Source: Diphasiastrum complanatum
Lineage: Eukaryota; Streptophyta; Lycopodiopsida; Lycopodiales; Lycopodiaceae
DNA length: 64,000 nt
Assembly (NCBI GenBank): GCA_029204225.1
Contig: CM055098.1
Span: 25,360,973-25,424,972 of the forward strand
Direction: 5' to 3'
Shown in pieces: positions 24,929 to 37,334 of the stretch; the first letter of the stretch is position 1, and each line of letters starts with the position of its first letter. A model generated the notes under the pieces. That model had not been told where the DNA came from and searched no databases. It saw nothing but the letters and a program-made list of their open reading frames with translations. A program made the translations under genes and the position numbers.

Positions 24929-27180
24929 TGTCGTCATATCTTGCTTTGACAATATGTCAAGCTTACATCTCTGTTGAGAATTTTACTCCTGGCATGGTGA
25001 TAGTGAATCTCAATGTGCTTACTCCTAGAGTGAAATCTAGGGTTGGCCGATAAGGCAATAGCACTCTGATTATCACAAAACATAATTTTTGAAGTGTACT
25101 GATTCAGACTAATATCTAACAATAAATTTCTCAACCAAATTGCTTCTTTTATAGCTTGAGAAACATCAATATACTATATTTCTATGGAGGAAAGAACAAT
25201 AGAAGTTTGCTTGCGACTGTTCCAAGAGACATGACCGCCGTTGAAGAAGAATGTAAATCTGGATGTGGATTTACGAGAATCTACATCTCCTCCCCAGCTT
25301 GAATTTGAATATCCATTGAGCCGATGAAGATTGTCGTTGACTTCCCCATAGCAGATGCATAGGTCCGTTGTAGATCGAATGTATTTCATGACTCTAACAA
25401 GAGCCTTTCAATGGGCGATGCTAGGATTAGCCATGAATTGGCTTAGTGAGCTAACTGCAAAAGCGATGTTAGGTTTTGTACAGACCATTGCATACATAAG
25501 AGATCCAAGTATCGATTGATATAGATACTCTCTCATTCACTCATTTTCTTGTTTTGTCTAAGGACATTGGTCCTTCAACAATCGTAGGTCTGGATCCATG
25601 AGGTGAGTGAGCTTCTTTACAATTGATCAGATTATATTGGATAAGGGTATTATGAAGATACCTTTGTTGAGTGATGTAAATTATCCGTCTCGCTCTGTCT
25701 CGATGGAGTTGAATTCCTAGACAATAGTGAGCCTCGCCCAGATCGGCCATGTCAAATTTGAAAGACAACATTTGTTTTTAGCATCCTTCACCTAATTGGT
25801 ACTATTGCTGAAAAGCAATGTGTCATCAACATACAAGGTGATGATAATGAAGAAATGTTCCTTAGGTTGTACCATGTAGATGTCTTCTTCGATAACTCCA
25901 TTCCGGTAAGCTGCCTATACATCAAGTTGATGTGCTTTGAGGTTGGCCACGACGACATATGATAGGAGAGCTTGGATCAAAGAATGCTTGACCACCAACC
26001 TAAAAGTCTTGTTTTTTCAATATTCAGGATCTGAGAGAATCCTAATGCCACCAGTCGGGCCTTCCTTCGATCAATACTCTCGTCAAATTTGTATTTGATC
26101 TTAAAGACCCATTTGTAATCGATAAGATTGTTGTCTTCTGGTAGTTCAACTAATGACCATATTTGGTTCTTGATCAAAGAAAAATACTCTCTATCCTTTG
26201 CCTCTCTCCAGATATTAGAGTCTAGTTGGCTAAGTGCCTCTTCGACCATAGTCGGTTCTTGAATTAAAAGATAGACAAACTCATTAATATACCTTGTGGG
26301 CTGCGTGCACACTCGGTTCGATCTTTCCGACTGTTGGCACACTTGAGCCAGAGGCTCGAATTGTCATGTTGGCGGCATGTGGTGTCGAAGGTTCGCATGG
26401 AACTTTACCCTTGCCTTTGAAGTCAATGAACTGATCCTCAATAAAGACAGTATCCATGCTAAATAAAATCTGGTGGGTATCAAGGTCGTACAGCTTGTAG
26501 GTGTTTTCAGAGGAAGTATATCTTGATTAAGATGGATTTGAGACTTTGGAAGTCCAATTTCTTTCTTGTCTCCTTCAGGATCTACGCATAGGCGATACAA
26601 CCAAATACTCGTAGGTTCTTTATTGAAGGTTTAGATCATGTCCACACCTCATAAGGTGTCTTTCTTGAGTGGGATCTGGTCAAACATATGTTCTAGATGC
26701 AAGCTGCAGTGGAGACAACTTCAGCCCAAAAAATTTTTAGTAATGATGTGTGAGCTAGCATGCACTTGGCTAACTCGACCAGGGTATGATTCTTCCTCTT
26801 GGCTAATTTATGAACTATTGTTCAATGCCTTGGCTTTGGCAGTACTCCTTCAAATTCAGTGGAGATGTATTCTCCACCATTGTCAGACCTCATGACTTTG
26901 ATTTTCTTACCAATTTTTTTCTCTACATGCTCCTTTAAGATTTTAAAGAGGTTGAAGGCCTCCGATTTCTTCTTGATAAAGTACACAGATGTCCTTCTAG
27001 AAATTTAATCAATAAAAGTAATAAAATATTTTGAATCCTTTGATGAAGGAGTCTGCATTGGGCCATATGTCTATATGTACGATGTCTAATTGTCTTCTAG
27101 CAATATGCTGGTGGCTTGATCTAAAAGGTTTCCTTGCCTACTTACCGACTATACAGTCTTTGTGAAAAATTCAACTAGTT
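24929..27180 (-). pseudogene. Copia integrase to RNase H remnant
   Basis: Read downwards from 27180: integrase core pieces (around 26930-26830, RSDNGGEYISTEF), the region after integrase, RT start (26220-26000, IWREAKDREYFSLIKNQIWS, YKWVFKIKYKFDES), RT end (MADLGEAHYCLGIQLHRDRA) and RNase H (SWGGDVDSRKSTSRFTFFF, FCDNQSAIALSANPRFHSRS). Several stops and frameshifts separate the parts. The 3' end is missing: the frame stops near 24940, where a plus-strand gag fragment is joined tail to tail. It is related to the families at 8862 and 22795. Confidence 0.85.
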
Positions 27181-28056
27181 TAGTTGATCTATTTTGGCAT
27201 TTTGAGGCCAACATGAAATTTTAACTTAGAGATAGATTTTTTTATATAAAAAAAGGCCTAAATAGTGTTTTACTATTTTTGGCAAGTAGATAAATGGATG
27301 AGGTCAGATTTGGACCCATTCTAATTGGCTAGATTTCACACAGAGAATCTAGACTAGAATTTCTAGGTTTTCTGATGAAGCACCAAAAAGTTATCATTTA
27401 TGGCAAGTTTAGGGCAATTGGACAAATGACATTTTGGAAGCTACAAATAGCTGTATCTACATGGATAAATGATCATCAAAGTTCTTTTCTTTGTGGAGAA
27501 CTCATCTTTTTTGTTTCTATGTCTGCATATTTCTCAAGTTATCTTGATTTCTAGTGTGTAGAATGTGATTTTTATGATTGATCTTGCATCCACACGTGTG
27601 AAGGACAGTAGGCTACATAAATCACTAAGATCTTATCAAAAGCACTCAAATACAATAAGGTGATGTCCCTGTCCATATAAATAGTTGTACCTGCATGGAG
27701 AAATAATAATCAAAGTTTCTTTCTTTGTGGAGAACACATTTCTTAATTTGGAAAAAAATTCCGATTGACATTTTTTTTCTACTTAGGCCTTTCAACATTT
27801 TGCCTACTTATGCCTTTCGACATTTTTCGGTAGCTCAAAACTTTGTTCAGTGAATTCAGTATTTTCACTGTCCAATATCAATGTTTGTGCAAAACATAGT
27901 GTATATATGCAAACTGTGCTGAATTCGTGTATTTCTGCAAACTATGTCAAACTCCATGTATCTCTACAGACCATTAGAAAACTTGAGTATTTATGCAGAT
28001 TTGACAAGTCTTCATTAAATGAAGAATTAAGTGAAAATTCTAACAATACTTGTAGG
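27181..28056. other. Spacer left of the nested retroelements
   Basis: Contains a diverged direct repeat of about 70 bp (near 27460 and 27690, both with TTTCTTTGTGGAGAAC). No gene was recognised. Confidence 0.5.
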
Positions 28057-28061
28057 ATATA

Positions 28062-28336
28062 AGTTAGAATTAAAGTTAGAATCACTATGTTACTGTACTG
28101 TGGGTCCTATCAGTGGATAAGGATCAGTTGGCCTCGCCACGAGGCAAGTCAACGAGACACACATCCTGCCAACGGCAAACTGGGTCATGCATGAGTTGCC
28201 TGAGTGAACAACTATATGTACAGTGTAATTTCATTTTGAGAAATACAGTTGCTATGTGAGCTTGTTGAGGAGAGTGTTTTCTGTTTGTGTTACTGTGTGG
28301 CATGATCTGTGTTCCTATGCAAAGCAAATTCTAAGT
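28062..28336 (+). repeat. Copia 5' LTR
   Basis: Starts AGTTAGAATT and ends AATTCTAAGT, which form a near-perfect 10-bp terminal inverted repeat (one mismatch) in place of the usual TG...CA. By eye it differs from the 3' LTR at about 15 positions. Several are CpG in the 3' LTR and TpG/CpA here (around 28150-28170). Confidence 0.85.
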
Positions 28337-28349
28337 TGGTATCAGAGCC
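28337..28349 (+). promoter_or_regulatory. Primer-binding site, tRNA-Met type
   Basis: TGGTATCAGAGCC begins immediately after the 5' LTR. It is complementary to the 3' end of plant initiator tRNA-Met, the usual primer of copia elements. Confidence 0.85.
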
Positions 28350-29074
28350 GTACAGGGGGTGTACACAGTACAGTGTCGCCGTTGAAGAGAGCTTCGGGAG
28401 AACTGTCTTCTGAGAGTTCGGGGTTTACGGCAGGTTGAAGATGGAAAGAGAAGCACCGGTGCACGGTTTCTAATTTATAGAGGCTTGCTAAGGTCAGCAG
28501 AGGGATTATTAGCCTGTGCATAGCATTAGACAGGGAAAAATTTGGTGAAAAATTGACAATTTCGAAGTCAGCTGAAAATTGAAACCGGGCTTGGGGTTAC
28601 GGTTTTTATACATAACTGGTGAATTCTTCGTTGTTTGCGCACCCTTTAGGATGCCGTAAGGACAGGAAGGCAGCTAATCACATTGTCAACCAGCCATGGA
28701 GAGATTCTGAGGTTTATGTCAGAGATTTGTCTTCAGATAGTTAACCTAGCAAATTTGCGGTAAAAAGGTGAATAAAGCCACTTTGTCAAGTTGAGCTAAA
28801 ATCACCGTTTCTCCACGGAATTTCCTGACTGAACACTCTACAGTCTTGGATTCAGTAGGGCAACCCTGCTCCAGGCCTCAGATTGTGCTCAAAATGATCC
28901 ACAGGAGAGGTTGATCTGACATTTTTCAGAGAAGGGAGGCGCGAACAGGGAGGTCACAAGCTGTTCGCGCGCCCAACGCAATAGTCAGCATAGTGTCTTG
29001 AAGACCATAGCGACTGTAGGAGCATGGTTCAATGCCCAGATGCAGTTTGAACCTTTGGATGAGGTGACAAAAAG

Positions 29075-29640
29075 ATGAGGAAAGCTTTGACCTTCATTAA
29101 CTTGTCAGTGAAAGATCACATCATTACCCACATTTGTGATGCTATTACACCCAGACAGGCATGGGATGTGCTAAAGGAGCAGTTCGAGACGTCAAATCCG
29201 TCAAATACTGACGATCAAGCACTTGCGACACACCAAAAACAAGGCAAGGGCAAGGGCAAGAAGTGAAAGCTAGACGTCAAAATACTGACGATCAAGCACT
29301 TGCGACACACCAAAAACAAGGCAAGGGCAAGGGCAAGAAGAAGTCTAAGCAACAATTTGCCAAGTCTCAGGAGGATGAGAGATCTTTCAGCAAAACTAAG
29401 AAGAGAGGCAAGTGCTTCCATTGTGGTAAAAAGGGCCATTGGAAGAGTGAATGTCGCAAATTCATGGCGGAACAAGACAAGGGGAAACCAAAACAAACAG
29501 GTAAGCTTGTCGATGAGGGTGAGATTGAAGACTCTAGCATCTTCATATCTGCATTGTCATCTAATCAAGATGATCAAGCATGGTATATTGACTCAGGAGC
29601 CACAAGACACGTGACATGTAACAAGAATTGGTTCAGTAGT
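29075..29640 (+). pseudogene. Copia gag-protease fragment with internal loss and a tandem duplication
   Basis: Gag-like sequence (FINLSVKDHIITHICDAI, ITPRQAWDVLKEQFETSNP) runs directly into a basic linker (DQALATHQKQGKGKGKK), so the middle of gag is missing. The linker is duplicated: about 64 bp repeats with a 76-bp offset (29207 and 29283), and a TGA separates the copies. The second copy continues to a CCHC knuckle (CFHCGKKGHWKSEC) and the protease start WYIDSGATRHV. It ends at the gypsy junction near 29640. Confidence 0.85.
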
Positions 29641-29660
29641 TTAAGTTTAGGGGGAAGGAA

Positions 29661-30743
29661 TGTTACATACCTATGTAACTAGCAGTACTTCAGACCCCTA
29701 ATAGTCCATTTAGTGTTGGGAGCTATATGGCAAGGTACCCTTAGGATTAAGGGTATGTGCCCTTGGATAAGGACAGGCAAGTGACTATACCTTAGTTGGA
29801 GGTATGGGATCACGTGACCCTTGGATAAGGGGTACCCTTACTATTAAGGGTAAGTGTCTTAAATTAAGGTACTAGTGTCCTTGATTAAGGGCAGGTAGGT
29901 GTCTATGCCTTGGATGGAGGTATGGAACCTAGTGAGGTGTTAGAAAGTCATTGGATGACTATTTTTCTAAACCTTGGGCCTCAGCCTTGAACCATATCAC
30001 TTTATTGGTCTAGGACCAAAATATACTTGCACAACTTGGGCAATGGGACCTAGTAGGAGGGCGCCCTTCTAAAGTGTCCATTGAGTTCCCAACTCCCACA
30101 AGAAAGGCATTCAAAGAGTCATAGGTTATGGAAGGAGTCTCTTGACATTCCATAAGCCTATGGAGGCTCTTGGAGATTCTTTAACTCCCCTAGGCTTCTC
30201 TCTCTCTCTCTCATTGGATGAGCATGGAACTCCATAGTGCATTGGAGGGGTCCATGGGCCATCTATATGAGGGTAGTAGGGCGCCCATTGTGGGGGGGAG
30301 ATCTCTCTTGTTTGCTTGGCTTATGCTCTAGTGTTGCTACTAGTGTGTAGAGTGCTTTCTTGTGGTAGTATGCTTGAGGTGTGGATCTTGCTTATGGTAT
30401 GGGACATAAGTAGGGTTTGGATCTTGAGTATGCTATGGAGTGTTGTGGTATGCTTGTGATTTGTTTATGGTTAGCAAGGGGGTGCTAGATAGGTCTTGCT
30501 TGGAGCTTGGATCTAGCTATGGTTGGGTGGTGAATACTTGAGGCCAGCTTGTTATCTATCTTTGTGTTTAAAGAGTAGGGACACAGGTGGAGGAGAGATC
30601 CTTGGAGGTTGCAGATCCTTACTTGCAGGTTGAGGCATCCTAGTTCGGAGTTGGGAAGCATCTTGAAGCTTGCAGGTTGCTTGGAGGACATTTGGAGGCT
30701 CTACCTTGGATTTGGAGGACTTCCTCACCTCTACTTATAAAAG
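29661..30743 (+). repeat. Gypsy 5' LTR (1,083 bp)
   Basis: Starts TGTTACATACC. Bases 29662-29679 form a perfect 8-bp inverted repeat (GTTACATACCTATGTAAC). Inside are short repeated CCTTGGATAAGG/TTAAGG motifs. The end TATAAAAG abuts the primer-binding site. Confidence 0.9.
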
Positions 30744-30755
30744 TGGTATCAGAGC
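30744..30755 (+). promoter_or_regulatory. Gypsy primer-binding site
   Basis: TGGTATCAGAGC directly follows the left LTR and matches the complement of the initiator tRNA-Met 3' end. Confidence 0.85.
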
Positions 30756-31800
30756 TAGACAAAGGATGGTAACCTTTCTAACCTTCTTCAAGTTCTATTA
30801 AGATCACCAACTATTTTTTTTTTTTTGGGGAAGATTATAGGCTTTTCTAGTTGTAGGAAGCTTGTAGTTGAGATACCCAATGAATCTAGTTCTCTTTGGA
30901 AGAGAGTAGTGATGCTTATAGAATTGTTTAGGGGCTGATTTTTGATAATGTTAGAGAAGTTTTAAAGTGGGCTTTGGGTTTTTAAAAGTTCTGAAAAAAG
31001 ATTTGTGGGATAGGTAGAGGAAGTCTTCCTCTACATACACAAACTTTTTTTTGGCAAAAAGATTGATTCTAGCTATGTGTTTTGATCAAAACTAGTGTTG
31101 TTTTTTGCATAAATGAAGTGTTTGAAGTTCTGATTTTCATTTTGAAGTTCTATTTTTCAGACCTGTAAATCTGAAAATCAGATCTGAAAAGTGAAGTTTT
31201 CATTCAAACTTCATTAGTTACACCTTTCTATCTCCTAGTTTCATGAAGATGACAATGTAGGAAGGGAATGGTAGTGTAACTTTGTGCATAAAACAAGTTT
31301 TGAAATTCTGTTTTTTGTCATTTTGAAGTTCTGATTTTCAGACCTGTAAATCTGAAAATCAAATCTGAAAATTGAAGTTTTCATAAAGCTTCATTAGTTA
31401 TCCATTTCTAGACACTAGTTTCTTGGTTTTGGAAATCTAGAATAGTGAGAAATGTGAAAACTTTGGTTGCTTTTGAAATGACAAATAGAATTGGAATGGG
31501 AATGGAATGGGAACTTTATGTAAACATTAGCTTGTATTAGTTGATTGAAGTTTACATAAAGATTTGGTTTTCATTTTTGCTTTTGATTAAGGCAAATGTA
31601 GCTTGTTGTTGTTTTCCTCTTAAGCTTAGATTAAGCTTGCAAATAGTAGGCTTGGATTGAGCTTACAAACAATAAGATTGAATGATTAGAAGTAAATGCT
31701 TTTTATTTGCATTGGATGTAACAATTGAAGCATTTCTATCATTCTAATTTGAGCACTTGTTGTTGTATTTGCATAATAGGAAAACACACAAGCAACCCCA
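30756..31800 (+). other. Gypsy leader, about 1 kb
   Basis: Untranslated leader between the primer-binding site and gag. It carries a diverged internal repeat: TTTGAAGTTCTGATTTTCA and GACCTGTAAATCTGAAAATC recur near 31120-31190 and 31320-31375, with a period of about 190 bp. Confidence 0.7.
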
Positions 31801-34800
31801 ATGGATCAAACGAATAAAAACCCAACATTTGATCTATCAAACCCATCCAATGTGGCACAAACTCTTGAACTATTATACCAACAAATTCAAGCCACTAATA
31901 AGCAACTTCTTGAAACTAATCAAAGAGACCAAGACTTAGAGTCTAGGTTAGCCAATCAGAAGAAACATGTAGTTCCACCTCTTGTAAAAGTGTTTAAGTG
32001 GGAGAAAAATGATAGGAACTTACAAGTGGTAAGTTCTTGGCTGAATGTTTGGAACAAATACTTTGCCATAAACCAATTCCCTGAATTTGAGAAGTTATCC
32101 ACTGTCACTATGTTCCTTGAAGGAAGAGCCTTAGTTTGGTGGGATGACTTAGTTGCAAAGGGCAATCAACCTTGTACATGGGATGAATTTTGCATGCTTT
32201 TTAGGGATTATTTTCTACCACTTTTAGATGACTATGAAGACTTCCAAAAGTTGAGTCATCTAACCATGAATAAAGGTTTGGAACAGTTTATTCAAGATTT
32301 TCATGAGTACCTGAATCCACTTTATAGTGATATTCCGCCTAAGGTACATATGTTAATGTTTATTGATGGGTAACCAAAAGATTATCAAGTGAATGTTCGT
32401 AAGAACCATCCAAAAACCCTAGAAGATGCTATTAGGGCTGCAAAATACTTTGATGACACACCTAAGCCACCTAGGGGTCAACAACCTAATGAGCAAAAAA
32501 AAGGTTTTCAATTTAAGAGGAAGGATAGGGAAGTTGTTAATGAAACACATCCCAATTCCAACAATCCTAAGAAAACCAAGAAAACCTTTAAAAAACATCA
32601 TGGTGGCAATGATAAAGCTGAAGCTCGTAAGAAGAACCTGTGCTTCAAGTGCAATGGCGAGGGTCACCTTGCACGTGATTGTGTCAAAAAACAAGCTTCA
32701 ACCTCAGGTAATCTATCTCGAAGTAATGAGATGGATGTTTGTTTCCTTAGTTCTTTAGTTTTTGGTCCTAATGACCTTATTTGCATTAAAGGTAAAGTTA
32801 ATGATCAAGTTGTTAATGTCCTTTTTGACACGGGATCCACTCATAACTTTATTAATGTAAATTTGGTGCAGACGCTAAACCTTCCTACCAAAAAAAGTGG
32901 AAAAAAATACCGTGTGACAATGGCATCGGGAAGTAATTCCGATTTGATAGATTTTATTGTTCCTGATGTAGAATTGCACATTCAGGATTACTCTGAAAAA
33001 CTAGAATTCCATGCTGTTCAATTAGCTAATGCAGATATTGTTCTTGGGCAACAATGGCATTTTGATAAGAACAAATCATTGAGAATTGATTTTGTTGAAA
33101 AATCTTTATCTTTTATGCATGAGAATTCTTTAATTAAGATCAAGGCTAGTTTAAGTGTTGACATTAGAAATGTTAACCCTTATTCTAAACAGGAACTTAA
33201 TTGTATTATGAAGAATTCTGATTTTAAAATTTATTTATGTTTTCATAATGATATCATTTGCTCCAATGATGAAGAACTTAACATAAATGCCATGAATATA
33301 CCCAGTGAGAACACTACAGAATTTGAAGCCTATAATGAACTTAGGCAGGAATTCAATGATGTTTTTTTAGACCTTCCTGTAGGTTTACCACCAGAAAGGA
33401 CAGTTGATCATAAAATTGACCTAATACCTGGAGCAATTCCAATTGCACAGCGTCCTTATAGGATGAGTGCATCGGAAGAGGCTGAGGTAAATAGGCAATT
33501 ACATGATTACCTGAAGAAGGGGTGGGTACAACCTAGTAAGTCTCCTTGGGCATCACCAGTGGTTCTGGTGGCCAAGAAGGATGGAACTATAAGGTTTTGC
33601 GTCGACTATAAGAAATTGAACAAGGTAACCGTTAAGAATAGATATCCACTGTCGCGGATGGATGATCTAATAGACTATCTTGGTGGTGCTGGGTACTTTA
33701 CCAAGATAGATTTAAAATCGGACTACCATCAAATACGCATTAAGGCAGAAGATATACCAAAAACCGGGTTTCGAACTCGCTTTGGTCACTATGAATTTTT
33801 GGTGTTGCCTTTTGGTTTGACCAATGCACCGACAACTTTCCAACAAATGATGAACGATTTGTTCAGGCCATATTTGGGAAGATTCATAGTGGTATTCTTA
33901 GATGATATCCTAGTGTTCAGTAAGACTTTGGCGGAACATAAAGAGCATCTTAGGGTTGTCTTGGACATTCTAAGAAGGTAAAAGCTCTTTGCCAAGGAGT
34001 CTAAGTGTGACTTTTTTGCTAAGGAATTGTCCTACTTGGGGCATTTGAATTCGAACCGTGAGGGGGGGGGAGAGAGAGAGAGAGATTGAGGCTGATCATA
34101 CCCAGAGGGTTATTGATTGGCCTATTCTCACCACAATTCGAAAAATCAAGTCTTTTTTGGGGTTTGTGGGATTTTTTCGTCGGCATATTCCCCAATTTGC
34201 TCGATTGGAATTTCCCCTTACCCATGCCTTGAAAGGCTATAAGAAGCTAAGCCGGAGGGCTAAGAGTCCACTAGTGGTGTGGACGAAGGATATGAATAAT
34301 TGTTTTGAGTTGCTTAAGAAAAGTGTCACTTCGGCACCAATACTAATCATTGGCGATCCTAATAAGACTTTTGTGGTTAGGACCGATGCCAGTGATTATG
34401 CTATTGGAGCTGTTTTGATCAGGATGGACATCCTATGGCTTATGAAAGCAAGAAACTCAATCCTGCTCAGTCTAGATATTGTACCTATGAGAAGGAACTG
34501 TTTGCAATTGTTCATTCCTTGAAAATTTGGCGACATTATTTGTATGGAGCCAGATTTGAAGTTTTGACGGATCATCAAACTCTTCGATATTTCTGTGATG
34601 CTACAGATTTAAAGGGGAGGCAAGCTAGATGGGCTGAGCTGATGCAAATCTTTGACTTTTCTATACGTTATTGCAAAGGAAGTTAAAATACTCTAGTGGA
34701 TGCTTTGAGTCGATTACCGGTTATTAATCAGTTGTGCTTTACTGTTATGGAACCGAAGTTGTTTCAGTCTCTTCAAGGACTATATGAGTCCGATCTTTTT

Positions 34801-36230
34801 TTTGGAAAGTATTGGCAACAAGTACTTTCGGGGGTCGATTCAGGGTTGCAAGATTCCTCGAATAAGGAAAAGACTGAAACGGAGTTCCTAATTCAAAACA
34901 GGATTTTGTTTCGTAAAGGAATGGTGTGTGTACCGGAGAATGACACTATAAGGGCCCAAATCTTGCATGAGTGTCATGATAGTCCATGCGCAGGACATCC
35001 AGGTATACAAAGAACACTTGACTTAGTTCGAAGGCAATTTTGGTGGCCTAAGATGAAAAGTCAGGTAGAGGCCTATGTACTTAAATGTACTAAGTGCCAG
35101 CTAAATAAAGCAGAGAGGCTAAAAGCTAGTGGCCTATTACATCCTTTAGATATTCCTACCGGAAAGTGGGAAAGTATATCTATGGATTTTGTGGTCGGGC
35201 TTCCATGTACAGGGAAGGGCCACGATTCGGTTTGGGTCATTGTTGACAGACTTACGAAGTTTGCTCAATTTATCCCAACGAAAACTATTGTTAAAGATTC
35301 AGAACTAGCTCAACTGTTTGTTGAGAAGCTTTTTCGACTGTATGGGCTGCCTTGCGATATTGTCAGTGACCGTGACCCAAAATTCACTGGGAATTTTTGG
35401 CAAGCAGTATTTGAAAAGTTGGAAACAACTTTAAGTTTAAGTTCTACAGATCATCCAGAATCAGACGGTCAAACGGAAAGGACCAATCAGACGATGGAGG
35501 ATATGCTTCGAGCATATGTGGGCCATCGACAGTCTGATTGAGAACAGTACCTTCCACTGGTGGAATTTGCATATAACAGTGCAAAACATTCAGCGACCGG
35601 ATTCAGCCCTTTCATGTTTATGTATGGTTTTCAACCTCGATCACGAATTAGTGTTGGCATGAAAAACCTACGGGTGCAAGCCGCAGCTGATTTCCTTGCG
35701 GATATGCAAGAAATGTTACAGTTGGCTAAAGATAGCATAAGAAGTGCCCAGGACAGGGCAAGGCACTATGCTGATCTATCTCGGAAGCACAAGGTATTCA
35801 TGGTCAACGACTGGGTGTTTTTGAGAGTCCCTAGTCACTCTAGGGGCTTGAAAACTATTAAGTGTGCAAAGTTGGCACCTAGGTATTGCGGTCCTTTTAA
35901 GGTTATCCAAGTGATAAACAACGTCACATACAAACTAGAACTTCCAGCTAACGTTGGAATTCATCCTGTTTTCCACGTTAGTAAGTTGAAACCCTCGTTG
36001 GGGGTTGGGGAGACCCTGGTCCCTGTGGAAGATCTAGTGGAACTTCTTCGTGATGAGTCCGTGAGTGGACCACCTGAACTCGAGGCGATTGTTAATAGTC
36101 GGCAGAGAACTCTACGGAGTAGAGTGCTTCGAAAATTTTTAGTCAGGTGGAGGGGCAAATCAGAAGAGGAGGATACCTGAGAAAAGGAGGCTGATCTCCA
36201 GAAGAATTTTCCAAATTTTTTCCTACAAGA
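31801..36230 (+). pseudogene. Chromovirus gag-pol, nearly complete but disabled
   Basis: Gag starts at 31801 (MDQTNKNPTFDLSNP) and reaches a TAA at 32371. The frame resumes through the CCHC knuckle [14 protein letters not shown] (32641-32682), protease [11 protein letters not shown] near 32823, and RT with [11 protein letters not shown] and an intact FLDD active site near 33897, to a TAA at 33979. A G-run/GA repeat near 34060 shifts the frame before RNase H (34100-34690, one further stop). Integrase (34696-36180) has an HHCC finger (CTKCQ), the catalytic contexts SMDFVV, VSDRDPKF and GQTERTN, and one TGA at 35539. The tail has KFLVRWRGKSEEEDT followed by TGA exactly where a chromodomain has Trp. 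Family-typical length and order are kept; at least five lesions disable it. Confidence 0.9.
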
Positions 36231-36234
36231 AAAA

Positions 36235-36256
36235 ATTTAAGTTTAGGGGGAAAGAA
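36235..36256 (+). promoter_or_regulatory. Gypsy polypurine tract
   Basis: TTTAAGTTTAGGGGGAAAGAA lies directly before the right LTR. A near-identical copy lies directly before the left LTR (29640-29660). Confidence 0.8.
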
Positions 36257-37334
36257 TGTTACATACCTATGTAACTAGCAGTACTTCAGAACCCTAATAG
36301 TCCATTTAGTGTTGGGGGCTATATGGCAAGGTACCCTTAGGATTAAGGGTATGTGTCCTTGGATAAGGACAAGCAAGTGACTATACCTTAGTTGGAGGTA
36401 TGGGGTCATGTGACCCTTGGATAAAGGGTACCCAAACTATTAAGGGTAGGTGTCTTAAATTAAGGTACTAGTGTCCTTGATTAAGGGCTGGTAGGTGTCT
36501 ATGCCTTGGATGGAGGTATGGAACCTAGTGAGGTGTTAGAAAGTCATTGGATGACTATTTTTCTAAACCTTGGGCCTCAACCTTGAACCATATCACTTTA
36601 TTGGTATAGGACCAAAGTATACTTGCACAACTTGGGCAATGGGACCTAGTAGGAGGGCGCTCTTCTAAAGTGTCCATTGAGTTCCCAACTCCCACAAGAA
36701 AGGCATTCAAAGAGTCATAGGTTATGAAGGAGTCTCTTGACATTCCATAAGCCTATGGAGGCTCTTGGAGATTCTTTAACTCCCCTAGGCTTCTCTCTCT
36801 CATTGGATGAGCATGGAACTTCATAGTGCATTGGAGGGGTCCATGGGCCATCTATATGAGGGTAGTAGGGCGCCCATTGTGGGGGGGGAGATCTCTCTTG
36901 TTTGCTTGGCTTATGCTCTAGTGTTGCTACTAGTGTGTAGAGTGCTTTCTTGTGGTAGTATGCTTGAGGTGTGGATCTTGCTTATGGTATGGGACATAAA
37001 TAGGGTTTGGATCTTGAGTATGCTATGGAGTGTTGTGGTATGCTTGTGATTTGTTTATGGTTAGCAAGGGGGTGCTAGATAGGTCTTGCTTGGAGCTTGG
37101 ATCTAGCTATGGTTGGGTGGTGAATACTTGAGGCCAGCTTGTTATCTATCTTTGTGTTTAAAGAGTAGGGACACAGGTGGAGGAGAGATCCTTGGAGGCT
37201 TGCAGATCCTTACTTGCAGGTGGAGGCATCCTAGCTTGGAGTTGGGAATCATCTTGAAGCTTGTAGGTTGCTTGGAGGACATTTGGAGGCTCTACCTTGG
37301 ATTTGGAGGACTTCCTCACCTCTATTTGTAAAAG
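36257..37334 (+). repeat. Gypsy 3' LTR (1,078 bp)
   Basis: Nearly the same as the left LTR over its whole length, with scattered substitutions and small indels. The open frames inside (for example 36807-37049) are LTR sequence, not genes. Confidence 0.9.

Larger units (their letters stand above)
29661..37334 (+). mobile_element. Nested Ty3/gypsy (chromovirus-type) element
   Basis: Two long direct repeats (29661-30743 and 36257-37334) enclose a gag-pol region in the order gag, protease, RT, RNase H, integrase and chromodomain-like tail. A primer-binding site follows the left repeat and a polypurine tract precedes the right one. The LTRs look much more alike than those of the host copia, so this insertion is younger. 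No 5-bp target duplication was found, and the host copia lost its integrase core at this point. The polypurine tract is also present just outside the left LTR, which is unusual. Confidence 0.9.

Noticed and set aside
36807-37331. Hydrophobic open frames after the gypsy pol
   Set aside because: They lie entirely inside the 3' LTR, and the same sequence exists in the 5' LTR.
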